Shown here: piece after piece, positions 7,862 through 16,844 of the stretch
Layout: the number at the start of each line of letters is the position of its first letter
Numbering within the stretch: position 1 is the stretch's first letter
Assembly: GCA_036961295.1 (NCBI GenBank)
Contig: JBALVX010000001.1
Location: 1,364,001 to 1,428,000, forward strand
Direction: 5' to 3'
From: JAGPUQ01 sp036961295
GTDB taxonomy: Bacteria; Pseudomonadota; Gammaproteobacteria; Pseudomonadales; Porticoccaceae
DNA: 64,000 nt
Translations under genes and position numbers: made by a program
Notes under the pieces: generated by a model
What the model saw: the letters and a program-made list of their open reading frames with translations, nothing else
Told to the model about the DNA's origin: nothing
Database searches by the model: none

Positions 7862-9292
7862 TCAATCCCGCCATGTTTGTTGCAGCAGTGCGATCTGCGT
7901 TTCGGCCTGGCCAGGTTTTAACAGTACACGATTCCAAAAGTCCTCCGCATTTTGGCGGGTGAAATCAGGTTCAATTTCGTTTATTTGCCGAATTTGCACT
8001 TGTGCTTCGGCGTCATGTCCCAAAGCCGTCAGAGACATAGCCAGTGTTAAATACCCCCAGGTGAATTCGGGCGCATGCTTGACACCATTGCGCGCTGCCT
8101 GCTCCGCTTGAACAAAATCACCCATTATCAAATAAGATAATGAAAGATCTACGTAGGCTAATGGAAGAAAGGGATCTTTTGGCGCGCGGCCTATAAAATA
8201 TTCCAACTGCTTCGCGCCCGCCTCGGGATTTCCTGCTGCCCAAAGCGCTGCGCCGTAGGAAATCTGAGCGTTACTGTTGTTAGGGTTAATAGCCAGGCTG
8301 CGTTCCAGATAATCTATAGCCTGCCCGGCTTGACCGACCCAGATAGCAGCATAGCCACAATAGCCTAATACCGTAGGATCATTGGACGCCAGTCGTAGGG
8401 CTTTGCCGACCAATGCCAGTGTTTCGGAAGAGTCTTTGGCCAGATCGGTACTCAGTCCAAAGGCTACCCGCACACTGGTGAGATAAGCGAGCAAGGCCCA
8501 GCTAAGTGCAAAGCCCGGTTCTATTTCACTTGCTCGTCGCGCCAACGCTTCTGCCTCTGAAACAGATTTTCCACCTGGTTGCGTGAAATAAAGCACTTCC
8601 GACTGCACGCACAAGGCCCAGGCTTGCAAATCTTCAGGCCGTTGCCTTTGCGCGTGTTGGCTCTCGGCAACACCGAGATTGGCGCAAAGTGCGGTGACGA
8701 GGTTGTCGACCACTTCATCCATAATGTCGAACAGTTCAGCCGTTGGGCGGTCGATTTTGTCGGCCCAGATGTGGGTACCCGTCTCTGTTTCAATTAACTG
8801 CACGGTGATTCGTAGACGGTCGGCCACTGGGCGGATGCTACCTTCCAATACATAGCGAACGCCTAATTCTTTGCCCACCGTGCGAACATCAACGGCTTTA
8901 CCTTTGTAGACAAAGGTGGAATTACGGGCGATGACAAACAAGCGACTGTCGCAGGACAGCCCGGTGATAATGTCTTCGGTCATGCCATCGGCAAAATACT
9001 CCTGACTTTTGTCGTCGGACATATTCACGAAGGGCAGCACGGCAATGGAGGGTTTGTCGGTAATTAGAGGTGGTGGCGTATCGACGAAGTCTTTTGTTGG
9101 GGGTGTGCTCGCATCTGTGGTTTGTACATCCACCGAAACGGCATCCGTTTTTTTGCTACGGGACAGCAGACCACGTACACCCGCACCCAGCGGTGACAAG
9201 ATCACAACGATTGCCGCAACAATAGCGATCAAGGCGGCAATGCCACTTAACGCGGATTCGTGATCGGTAAACCAGCTCAGTAAGTCAGGCAT
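7862..9292 (-). CDS. Array paralogue P9: membrane-anchored TolB-N-like/TPR protein (type I)
   Basis: 476 residues. The membrane segment (MPDLLSWFTDHESALSG onward) is almost identical to P8, but the linker (SRSKKTDAVSVD) resembles P4 and the TPRs resemble P6 (ALSWALLAYLTSVR, SNAQISYGAALWAAG). It is therefore a mosaic. All four core cysteine positions are present. The start has no good SD; a 7-codon ORF (MDANKYA) overlaps the start codon in another frame, in the same way as at P8, so initiation may depend on coupling. It ends TWRD. Confidence 0.75.
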   Translation of the reverse strand: MPDLLSWFTDHESALSGIAALIAIVAAIVVILSPLGAGVRGLLSRSKKTDAVSVDVQTTDASTPPTKDFVDTPPPLITDKPSIAVLPFVNMSDDKSQEYFADGMTEDIITGLSCDSRLFVIARNSTFVYKGKAVDVRTVGKELGVRYVLEGSIRPVADRLRITVQLIETETGTHIWADKIDRPTAELFDIMDEVVDNLVTALCANLGVAESQHAQRQRPEDLQAWALCVQSEVLYFTQPGGKSVSEAEALARRASEIEPGFALSWALLAYLTSVRVAFGLSTDLAKDSSETLALVGKALRLASNDPTVLGYCGYAAIWVGQAGQAIDYLERSLAINPNNSNAQISYGAALWAAGNPEAGAKQLEYFIGRAPKDPFLPLAYVDLSLSYLIMGDFVQAEQAARNGVKHAPEFTWGYLTLAMSLTALGHDAEAQVQIRQINEIEPDFTRQNAEDFWNRVLLKPGQAETQIALLQQTWRD

Positions 9293-9410
9293 ATTTGTTT
9301 GCGTCCATTATTTTACTGTCCTGTTTCCGCCAGTTCGTGCGCCCAAATTTCGTCGTGTTTTCCTGGAGGAATAAATAATATTCTGCCAATGATATTAACG
9401 CAGTGCGCAT
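9285..9410 (-). CDS. Possible small ORF bridging P8 stop and P9 start (41 aa)
   Basis: The ATG at 9410 overlaps the P8 stop (TAATG). The frame runs 41 codons, starting MRTALISLAEYYLFL and ending MDANKYA, and stops inside the first codons of P9. The last seven codons recur before P8 (10833-10856), whereas the upstream part does not. No homology is recognised. It fills the gap exactly and is coupled at both ends, so it may be a translated spacer that carries ribosomes to P9. Coding status is inference only. Confidence 0.35.
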   Translation of the reverse strand: MRTALISLAEYYLFLQENTTKFGRTNWRKQDSKIMDANKYA

Positions 9411-10840
9411 TAGTCCCCCCACACCTGGCGCAACAATGCGTTAAGCAAAGCCGCCTGCTCTGGTTTTCGAAATATATGATTAAAAAACGCTTCGTTTTGC
9501 AGATAAGTCCAGCCGGGTTCTAGTTGCTTTACTTTGAGCATCTGTTGTTTGGCCTCGCCCTCCCGATCCAAAGCCTTCAGGGCTGAAGCTAACACGACAT
9601 ATCCCCACCCAAAACTGGGTGAATGCTTAACGCATTCCCGCGCTGCTTGCTCGGCCTGCTGCATGTCGTTGAGGGTCAGAAAACAGAATGAAAGGAAGAA
9701 ATAGGCATGGCCGATATAGGGATCGTTAGGTGAACGACGAATGAACATCTTCAATTGGGCGCAACCGTCCTCGGGTCTGCCATCGGTCCAAAGGGCGGAG
9801 CCGTAGTAAAGTCGGGATGAGTTGCTGCCAGGATTAAGCGCCAGGCTGCGCTCAAGGTAATTAACGGCTTCCGCAGCGTGACCGGCCCAGGTTGCGGCGA
9901 ATCCGCAATAGCCCAGTACGACAGGATCTTTCGGTGCCAGGCGCAGCGCTTTGTTGACCAGCGCCATAACCTTTTCAGAATCCTTAGGCAGATTAGTGCT
10001 CCGCCCCCAGGCCATTGGCACACTTGCCAGTAGGCTGAGTAAGGCCCAACTAATTGCGTAATCCGGTTCAATATTAGCTGCCCTTTGTGCGAGCTTCTCT
10101 GCTTCTCGAATATTATTTACGTCAGGATCTGTGTTGTAGAGAACATCCGCCTGGATACAGAGTGCCCAGGCCTGCAGGTTTTCTGGTCTGGCCCGCGCCG
10201 CACGTTGGCTTTCTGCGACGCCGAGATTTGTACACAAGGTAGCAACCAGGCTATCCACTACTTCATCCTGAATATCAAAAATATCTGCGACAGGTCGATC
10301 GATCTTGTCGGCCCAGATATGACTGCCGGTTTCGGTCTCTATCAACTGCACGGTGATGCGCAGGCGGTCGGCGACCGGCCGGATACTCCCCTCCAGCACA
10401 TAACGCACCCCCAACTCTTTACCGACAGTGCGGATATCCGGTGACTGGCCTTTATAAGCAAAGGTAGAGTTGCGGGCAATCACAAACAAACGGCTGTCGC
10501 AGGACAGCCCGGTGATAATGTCCTCGGTCATGCCGTCGGCAAAATATTCCTGACTTTTGTCGTCGGACATATTCACGAAGGGCAGTACGGCGATGGAGGG
10601 TTTGTCGGTGATCAGGGGTGGCGGTGTGTTGAGGAAACCCTGAGGGGCGGGTAGTGTCGCTTCGTCGGTCTGCCTATCTGAACCATCGGAGTCAGCCTTG
10701 TTGCTGCGGAAAAGCAAGCCGCGTACACCCGTACCCAGCGGTGACAAGATCACAACGATTGCCGCAACAATAGCGATCAAGGCGGCAATGCCACTCAGGG
10801 CGGACTCGTGATCGGTAAACCAGGCGAGCAGATCAGGCAT
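9410..10840 (-). CDS. Array paralogue P8: membrane-anchored TolB-N-like/TPR protein (type I)
   Basis: 476 residues. The membrane segment matches P9 but the linker (FRSNKADSDGSD) matches P6, P7 and P10, pointing to recombination around residue 45. TolB-N-like domain ~80-208 (with IFDIQDEVVDS where others have IFDIMD), TPRs after ~222. All four core cysteine positions are present. It ends VWGD. The leader before the ATG shares about 20 bases with that of P9, including the overlapping 7-codon ORF. It is separated from P7 by 134 bases, which hold a small ORF. Same predicted topology as other type I members. Confidence 0.75.
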   Translation of the reverse strand: MPDLLAWFTDHESALSGIAALIAIVAAIVVILSPLGTGVRGLLFRSNKADSDGSDRQTDEATLPAPQGFLNTPPPLITDKPSIAVLPFVNMSDDKSQEYFADGMTEDIITGLSCDSRLFVIARNSTFAYKGQSPDIRTVGKELGVRYVLEGSIRPVADRLRITVQLIETETGSHIWADKIDRPVADIFDIQDEVVDSLVATLCTNLGVAESQRAARARPENLQAWALCIQADVLYNTDPDVNNIREAEKLAQRAANIEPDYAISWALLSLLASVPMAWGRSTNLPKDSEKVMALVNKALRLAPKDPVVLGYCGFAATWAGHAAEAVNYLERSLALNPGSNSSRLYYGSALWTDGRPEDGCAQLKMFIRRSPNDPYIGHAYFFLSFCFLTLNDMQQAEQAARECVKHSPSFGWGYVVLASALKALDREGEAKQQMLKVKQLEPGWTYLQNEAFFNHIFRKPEQAALLNALLRQVWGD

Positions 10841-10856
10841 ACTTGTTTGCGTCCAT
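10833..10856 (-). other. 7-codon ORF overlapping the P8 start (MDANKYA, stop)
   Basis: ATG at 10856 and TGA at 10833-10835, in a different frame from the P8 ATG at 10840. The same seven codons with the same overlap occur before P9 (9285-9308). Its conservation at two array starts suggests a leader that couples initiation, or simply a shared duplicated 5' flank. Confidence 0.35.
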
Positions 10857-10868
10857 TATTTTACCGTC

Positions 10869-10973
10869 CTATTTTTGCTGACTTAAGCGGAAAAGCTCAA
10901 TCAGATATTTATTATCTTTCAGGTTTTTATATACAAGTATCCAGTATTTTTTATTAGTCCCAAAGCCGGCCAT
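10869..10973 (-). CDS. Possible small ORF after P7 (34 aa)
   Basis: The ATG at 10973 lies one base after the P7 stop, the same stop-base-start spacing used between P1/P2, P5/P6, P6/P7 and P9/P10. It encodes 34 residues (MAGFGTNKKYWILVYKNLKD onward) with a hydrophobic patch and many lysines, and stops 28 bases before P8. No family recognised. It is AT-richer than its neighbours. It could be a genuine small protein or the reduced remnant of a gene at this array position. Confidence 0.4.
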   Translation of the reverse strand: MAGFGTNKKYWILVYKNLKDNKYLIELFRLSQQK

Positions 10974-10974
10974 A

Positions 10975-12402
10975 TCAATCTCTCCAGGCCTGTTGCAGCA
11001 AAGCGTTCCAGACATGTGCCATACCTGGCTTAAATATATACGTGAAAATATCTTCGATTTTCTGACGAGTCCAGGTGGGTTCAAGCCGGTGTACGGTGCG
11101 CATTTGAGCGGCCGCGTCTTCATCGCGATCCAGGCCTTGCAGCACCATGGCTAACATCAAATGGCCATAGGAGAATCCAGGTGAATGCTTAACGCAATTG
11201 CGCCCGGCTTGTTCGCCTTTCTGAAAATCCTTCAGCGACATATAACCACAGGCAAGATAGTAATAGGCCAGACTGACGTAAGGGTCTTTAGGCGAGCGGC
11301 CTATGAAAAGCTGTAATTGGGTGATGCATTCATCGAGTCTTTCATTAAAGAGAAGCGCGGCACCATAGACAAATTGTGAAAAACTACTGTTGGGGTTAAT
11401 GGCCAGGCTGCGTTCCAGATAATCAACAGCCGGTGCGGCTTCACCAGTAAAACATGCCGCAAATCCACAGTAGCACAGTACTACCGGATCATTGGGAGCC
11501 AACCGCAACGCTTTGCTGATCAGCGAAGATGTGTGTTCGGAATCTTTCGCCAGGTTAAGGCTTTGTCCGTACACTATTTCGAAGCCGGCCAGAAAGCTAA
11601 GCAGAGCCCAGCTAGCTGCATAGTCGGGTTCAATTTCGGCGGCTTGCTGGGCCAGCTTCTTGGCTTCCAGAATAGCTTTTGAATCCATTTGCAGAAGCAC
11701 GACAACCTCAGCCTGCACACATAGCGCCCAGGCTTGCAGGTTTTCGGGTCGTTGCCTTAGCGCGCGCTTACTTTCCGCAACACCCAGATTGGAACACAGG
11801 GCCGTCACCAAATCATCGACCACCGCATCCATGATGTCGAATATCTCCGAAGTGGGTCGATCTATTTTGTCCGCCCAGATGTGATTACCGGTTTCGGTTT
11901 CGATCAACTGAACTGTAATCCGAAGACGGTCGTTGATCGGGCGGATGCTGCCTTCCAGCACGTAACCAACACCAAGCTCTTTGCCCACCGTGCGGATGTC
12001 AGGCGATTGGCCTTTGTAGGCAAAAGTAGAATTGCGGGCGACGACAAACAAACGGCTGTCGCAGGACAGCCCGGTGATAATGTCCTCGGTCATGCCATCG
12101 GCAAAATATTCCTGACTTTTGTCGTCGGACATATTCACGAAGGGCAGTACGGCGATGGAGGGTTTATCGGTGATCAGCGGTGGTGGTGTGTTGAGGAAAT
12201 CCTGAGTGCCGGGCGGTGTCGCATCGTCGGTTTGCTTATCTGAACTATCGGAGTCAGCCTTGTTGCTGCGGAAAAGCAAGCCGCGTACACCTGCACCCAG
12301 CGGTGACAACACAACGATCACACCAGCAATAATAGCCATCATCGCAGCTATGGCGCTGATACCGGATTCATTGCTCGCTAACCAGTTGAAAATATCGGTC
12401 AT
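10975..12402 (-). CDS. Array paralogue P7: membrane-anchored TolB-N-like/TPR protein (type I)
   Basis: 475 residues, ATG one base after the P6 stop. The N-terminus (MTDIFNWLASNES) and linker (FRSNKADSDSSD) group with P6, P8 and P10, but the TPR half (LLQMDSKAILEAKKLA, EIVYGQSLNLA) groups with P4 and P11. This is the clearest mosaic in the array. The TolB-N-like core carries VGYVLEGSIRPIND, shared with P4. Core cysteines GLSC, LCSNL, LCVQAE and CYCG are present, plus one in AACF. It ends AWRD. Confidence 0.75.
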   Translation of the reverse strand: MTDIFNWLASNESGISAIAAMMAIIAGVIVVLSPLGAGVRGLLFRSNKADSDSSDKQTDDATPPGTQDFLNTPPPLITDKPSIAVLPFVNMSDDKSQEYFADGMTEDIITGLSCDSRLFVVARNSTFAYKGQSPDIRTVGKELGVGYVLEGSIRPINDRLRITVQLIETETGNHIWADKIDRPTSEIFDIMDAVVDDLVTALCSNLGVAESKRALRQRPENLQAWALCVQAEVVVLLQMDSKAILEAKKLAQQAAEIEPDYAASWALLSFLAGFEIVYGQSLNLAKDSEHTSSLISKALRLAPNDPVVLCYCGFAACFTGEAAPAVDYLERSLAINPNSSFSQFVYGAALLFNERLDECITQLQLFIGRSPKDPYVSLAYYYLACGYMSLKDFQKGEQAGRNCVKHSPGFSYGHLMLAMVLQGLDRDEDAAAQMRTVHRLEPTWTRQKIEDIFTYIFKPGMAHVWNALLQQAWRD

Positions 12403-12403
12403 A

Positions 12404-13834
12404 TTAATCCCGCCATGTTTGGCGCAGTAATGCGATCAGTTTTTCAGCTTGCTCAGGTTTTTGAAGCACATGGTTCCAATTTTCATCAATATGCTGGCGA
12501 GTCCAGGTGGGTTCAAGTCGGTGTACGCTCTGTATTTGCTGTTGCGCTTCGGCGTCACGCCCTGAAGCGGTCAAGGATACTGCCAGTGTTAAATACCCCC
12601 AGGCAAATTCGGATACATGCTTAATAGCGTTGCGCGCCGCATGCTCTGTCTGCTGAAAGTCACCCAATATCAGATAAGCCATTGAAAGATCTAAGTAGGC
12701 AAGACCGAGAAAGGGGTCTTTGGGTGAGCGGCGTATAAAAAGTTCAAGTTGCGTGACACTCGCCTCAGTTCTTCCTGCGGCCCAAAGCGCTGCGCCGTAG
12801 GAAATCCGGGCGTTACTGTTGTTGGGGTTAATAGCCAGGCTGCGCTCCAGATAATCAATGGCCTGTGCGGCTTGGCCAGCCCAGATGGCAGCATAGCCAC
12901 AATAGCCCAATGCCGTTGGATCATTGGGCGCCAGGCGCAACGCTTTGCTGACCAGCGCTAGCGCCTCAGCTGAGTCTTTGGCTAGATCGGTGCTTTGTCC
13001 GATGGGTATTCGCACACTAGTGAGATAAGCGAGCAAAGCCCAGCTAAGTGCAAAGCCCGGCTCAATATCGCTTGCCCGTTTTGCCAGCTCTTCGGCCTCA
13101 AGAACGGTGTTTGCACCTGGCTGTGAAAAATACAGCACCTCTGCCTGTACACACAAGGCCCAGGCCTGGAGATCTTCTGGTCGTTGCCTTTGCGCGTGTT
13201 GGCTCTCGGCAACACCGAGATTGGCGCAAAGCGCCGTTACCAGGCCGTCCACGACTTCATCCATAATGTCGAAGAGTTCAGCCGTTGGGCGATCAATTTT
13301 GTCGGCCCATATATGCATACCTGAGGCTGTTTCAATTAACTGTACGGTGATCCGCAGGCGCTCACCCACCGGGCGAATACTGCCCTCTAGCACATAGCGC
13401 ACGCCTAGCTCCCTGCCGACGCTACGGATATCTGGCGATTGGTCCTTATAAGCAAAGGTAGAATTGCGGGCGACGACAAACAATCGGCTATCGCAGGATA
13501 GCCCGGTGATAATGTCCTCGGTCATGCCATCGGCAAAATACTCCTGACTTTTGTCGTCGGACATATTCACGAAGGGCAGCACGGCAATGGAGGGTTTATC
13601 GGTGATCAGCGGTGGTGGGGTGTCGAGGAAATCCTGAGGGGCGGATAGTGTCGCATCGTCGGTTTGCCTGTCTGAACTATCGGAGTCAGCCTTGTCGCTG
13701 CGGAAAAGCAAGCCGCGTACGCCCGCGCCCAGGGGCGACAAAATCACAACGACTGCTGCAACAATGGCGATCAAGGCCGCTATAGCGCTTAGGCCCGATT
13801 CATGGCTCGCTAACCAGTTAAAGAGATCCGTCAT
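12404..13834 (-). CDS. Array paralogue P6: membrane-anchored TolB-N-like/TPR protein (type I)
   Basis: 476 residues, ATG one base after the P5 stop, with the SD (GGAGAG) lying inside the last codons of P5. N-terminus MTDLFNWLASHESGLS, one membrane helix, linker FRSDKADSDSSD. In the TolB-N-like core the usual YKGQSPDIRTVGKELG reads YKDQSPDIRSVGRELG. TPR half closest to P9. It ends TWRD, and those codons are followed after one base by the P7 ATG. All four core cysteine positions are present. Same predicted cytoplasmic placement of the TolB/TPR part. Confidence 0.75.
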   Translation of the reverse strand: MTDLFNWLASHESGLSAIAALIAIVAAVVVILSPLGAGVRGLLFRSDKADSDSSDRQTDDATLSAPQDFLDTPPPLITDKPSIAVLPFVNMSDDKSQEYFADGMTEDIITGLSCDSRLFVVARNSTFAYKDQSPDIRSVGRELGVRYVLEGSIRPVGERLRITVQLIETASGMHIWADKIDRPTAELFDIMDEVVDGLVTALCANLGVAESQHAQRQRPEDLQAWALCVQAEVLYFSQPGANTVLEAEELAKRASDIEPGFALSWALLAYLTSVRIPIGQSTDLAKDSAEALALVSKALRLAPNDPTALGYCGYAAIWAGQAAQAIDYLERSLAINPNNSNARISYGAALWAAGRTEASVTQLELFIRRSPKDPFLGLAYLDLSMAYLILGDFQQTEHAARNAIKHVSEFAWGYLTLAVSLTASGRDAEAQQQIQSVHRLEPTWTRQHIDENWNHVLQKPEQAEKLIALLRQTWRD

Positions 13835-13835
13835 G

Positions 13836-15281
13836 TCAATCTCTCCATGTCTGGCGCGTCAGCGCGACGAACTGTTCAGTTTGTTCTGGCTTTCGAATGA
13901 CATGACGCCAGAAATCTTCAACCCCCTCGAGGGACATACTGGGGGCGAGCTGGCGCACTTTCTGCATCTGCACCGGCACCTCCGCGTCACGCCCCAGGGC
14001 CGCCAGTGAGATAGCGAGTATAAAATGTGCCCAGGCGAAGCCAGGCTGATGCCTCACGCAATTCCGCGCAGCTTGCTCCGCCTGTACAAAGTCTTTAAGT
14101 GAACAATGGCTGAACGAAACAAACAAACTGCCCACACCGATATAGGGGTCATTTGTTGAGCGGCCCATAAAAAGCTGTAAGTGTGTGAGAGCTTCCTCAG
14201 GTCTTGCGTCGGCCCATAGCGCGGCACCGTAGAAAATTCGGGTGATGCTGCTATTGGCGTTAATAGCGAGACTGCGTTCCAGATAATCGATGGCCTGGCT
14301 TACCTGACCAGCCCAGGTAAGGGCGCAACCACAATAACCGAGCACCACTGGATCATTCGGGGCGAGGTGCAGGGCTTTGCTAACCAGCGACAGGACATCT
14401 TCCGAGACTTTGTTCAGGTCGTGGTTCAGCCCATAAGGTATCTGCATACTGGTCATATAACTGAGCAAAGCCCAGCTGGCGGCATAGCCCGGCTCAATAT
14501 CCGTTGCCTGGCGTAGCAGGCGTTCCGCTTCCAGCAATGTTACGGGATCAGCCTGCGAAAAATAAAGCACCTCCGCCTGCACGCACAGTGCCCAGGCTTG
14601 CAGGTCTTCGGGCCGTTGCCGTTGTGCACGTTTGCCTTCGGCCACCCCAAGGTTGGAGCATAGGTTAGTCACCAAGCCGTCCACGACTTCGTCCATGATG
14701 TCGAATATTTCTGCCGCCGGGCGGTCAATCTTGTCAGCCCAGACATGTGCGCCGGTGGTGGTTTCGATCAACTGCACGGTGATTCGCAGACGGTCGCCCA
14801 CTGGGCGGATGCTACCTTCCAATACATAGCGAACTCCCAATTCTTTGCCCACCGTGCGAACATCAACGGCTTTACCTTTGTAGACAAAGGTGGAGTTACG
14901 GGCAATCACAAACAAGCGGCTGTCGCAGGACAGCCCGGTGATAATATCTTCGGTCATACCATCGGCAAAAAATTCCTGTTCGCTGTCGCTGGACATATTG
15001 ACGAAGGGCAGCACGGCAATGGAGGGTTTGTCGGTGATCAGGGGTGGTGGGGTGTCGAGGAAATCCTGTGTGGGGGTTTTGTTTGGTTTGATCGTTTGTG
15101 TTTTTAATGAAAGGGATTCTGGTTCGCTATCCCGCGAATTTTTGTTTTGAGAAAGCAGCCCTCGCAGCCCTGCACCTAATGGCGAAAACACTACACCAAA
15201 AATCACTACCAGTGCAGCGATGGCACTGAAGGCGGATTCATGATCCGTTAACCAGTCGAGAACGTTGTTAATCATTTCCAT
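13836..15281 (-). CDS. Array paralogue P5: membrane-anchored TolB-N-like/TPR protein (type I)
   Basis: 481 residues. The N-terminus (MEMINNVLDWLTDHESAFS, with LVVIFGVVFSPLG in the helix) resembles P11. The linker is long and unlike the others. The TolB-N-like core has NMSSDSEQEFFADG, shared only with P1, where the other eight type I members read NMSDDKSQEYFADG. TPRs follow, with an extra cysteine in YCGCALT. It ends TWRD. It lies 87 bases after P4; the spacer resembles the DNA after P12. Molecular role unknown. Confidence 0.75.
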   Translation of the reverse strand: MEMINNVLDWLTDHESAFSAIAALVVIFGVVFSPLGAGLRGLLSQNKNSRDSEPESLSLKTQTIKPNKTPTQDFLDTPPPLITDKPSIAVLPFVNMSSDSEQEFFADGMTEDIITGLSCDSRLFVIARNSTFVYKGKAVDVRTVGKELGVRYVLEGSIRPVGDRLRITVQLIETTTGAHVWADKIDRPAAEIFDIMDEVVDGLVTNLCSNLGVAEGKRAQRQRPEDLQAWALCVQAEVLYFSQADPVTLLEAERLLRQATDIEPGYAASWALLSYMTSMQIPYGLNHDLNKVSEDVLSLVSKALHLAPNDPVVLGYCGCALTWAGQVSQAIDYLERSLAINANSSITRIFYGAALWADARPEEALTHLQLFMGRSTNDPYIGVGSLFVSFSHCSLKDFVQAEQAARNCVRHQPGFAWAHFILAISLAALGRDAEVPVQMQKVRQLAPSMSLEGVEDFWRHVIRKPEQTEQFVALTRQTWRD

Positions 15282-15368
15282 TTCAATTCATTTCCAACTC
15301 AAATCTTTTCCACAACAAATAATGTTACCCAAAATTCCTGCCAGGCCATTCGTGCAAGACTGTCCAGA

Positions 15369-16793
15369 TCAGGCGTCGAAGGCCTGGCGCACCAGCTTGA
15401 CCCATAACTCGGACTGATCTGGTTTAAGTTTAAATGTATGATTGAAAATATCTACAATCTGCTGGCAGGTCCAGGTAGGTTCAAGTTCGCGCACTATTTT
15501 CATTTCTTTGCGTACATCCTCATCGCGGTCCTGGGCTTGTAGGCTCATCCCTAACACTAAATGGCCCCAGGGGTGTCCTGGTGAATGCTTCACGCTATTT
15601 CGCGCAGCCTGCTCGCTATTCCGAAAATCCTGTAGGAATGAATAAGCGCTGGCTAAATAGTAATAGGCCAAATTGATGTAGGGATCTTTCGGTGCCCGGG
15701 CTATAAAAAGCTCTAAATGAGCGATGCTATCGTCGAGTCTTCCATCGAACAAAAGCGCTGCGCCATAAACAAATTGCGCGAAACTATTGTTGGGATTAAT
15801 CGCCAGGCTGCGTTCAAGATAGGCAACACCCTGGTTGCCCTGTCCAGCGAAGCTAGCGGCATATCCGCAATAACACAGCACGATGGGATCATTCGGTGCC
15901 AGACGCAATGCTTTACTAATCAGTGAGAATGCCTGTTCGGAATCTTTGTCGAGGTCAGCGCTATGTCCGTAAACGATATCCATGCTCACCAGAAAACTAA
16001 GCAGTGCCCAGCTAATGGCATAGTCTGGTTCGATGTCGCTCGCTTGCCGCGCCAGTCTCCTAGCCTCGACAATCGCTTTTGAATCCATCTGCAAAAGCAG
16101 GGCAACCTCGGCCTGTACACACAGTGCCCACGCTTCCAGGTTTTCAGGTCGTTGCCGTTTGGCGCGGTTGCTTTCCGCCACGCCGAGGTTGGCACACAGT
16201 GCTGTCACTAGGTCATCGACCACCGCATCCATGATGTCGAATATCTCGGCAGTGGGCCGATCAATCTTGTCGGCCCAGATATGATTGCCACTGCCGGTTT
16301 CAATAAGTTGTACGGTAATGCGCAGCCGGTCGTTGATCGGGCGGATGCTGCCTTCCAGCACGTAACCAACACCAAGCTCTTTACCCACGGCACGGATATC
16401 CGGCGTCTGGCCTTTGTAGGCAAAGGTCGAGTTACGGGCAATCACAAACAGGCGGCTGTCGCAGGACAGCCCAGTGATAATGTCTTCGGTCATGCCGTCG
16501 GCAAAATACTCCTGACTTTTGTCGTCGGACATATTGACGAAGGGCAGCACGGCAATGGAGGGTTTATCGGTAATCAGTGGTGGCGATGTGTTGAGGAAAT
16601 CCTGCACTGCTGGTGTGGTTGCCCCGGTGGTTGGCGCATTCACTGAAACGGCGTCCGCTTTTTCGCTCCGGGAAAGCAGACCGCGTATACCCGCACCCAG
16701 GGGCGACAGTACCACCCCGATAATTACCACTAATGCGGCTAGTGCGCTGAGTGCAGTTTCGTTGTCGTTGAGCCAGGCGGTGATCAAATCCAT
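15369..16793 (-). CDS. Array paralogue P4: membrane-anchored TolB-N-like/TPR protein (type I)
   Basis: 474 residues, ATG at 16793, 51 bases after the type II gene P3. N-terminus MDLITAWLNDNETALSALAA, one membrane helix, linker SRSEKADAVSVN similar to P9. TPR half in the P7/P11 subgroup (LLQMDSKAIVEARRLA, DIVYGHSADLD). All four core cysteine positions present. It ends RQAFDA, identical to P12, and the DNA after the stop is also similar to that after P12. This is the first of a run of nine type I genes. Confidence 0.75.
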   Translation of the reverse strand: MDLITAWLNDNETALSALAALVVIIGVVLSPLGAGIRGLLSRSEKADAVSVNAPTTGATTPAVQDFLNTSPPLITDKPSIAVLPFVNMSDDKSQEYFADGMTEDIITGLSCDSRLFVIARNSTFAYKGQTPDIRAVGKELGVGYVLEGSIRPINDRLRITVQLIETGSGNHIWADKIDRPTAEIFDIMDAVVDDLVTALCANLGVAESNRAKRQRPENLEAWALCVQAEVALLLQMDSKAIVEARRLARQASDIEPDYAISWALLSFLVSMDIVYGHSADLDKDSEQAFSLISKALRLAPNDPIVLCYCGYAASFAGQGNQGVAYLERSLAINPNNSFAQFVYGAALLFDGRLDDSIAHLELFIARAPKDPYINLAYYYLASAYSFLQDFRNSEQAARNSVKHSPGHPWGHLVLGMSLQAQDRDEDVRKEMKIVRELEPTWTCQQIVDIFNHTFKLKPDQSELWVKLVRQAFDA

Positions 16794-16844
16794 GAGTTAC
16801 CTATTTTTATAGTACTTTTGTTTTTTCTGCTTTTGGTGTGGACA

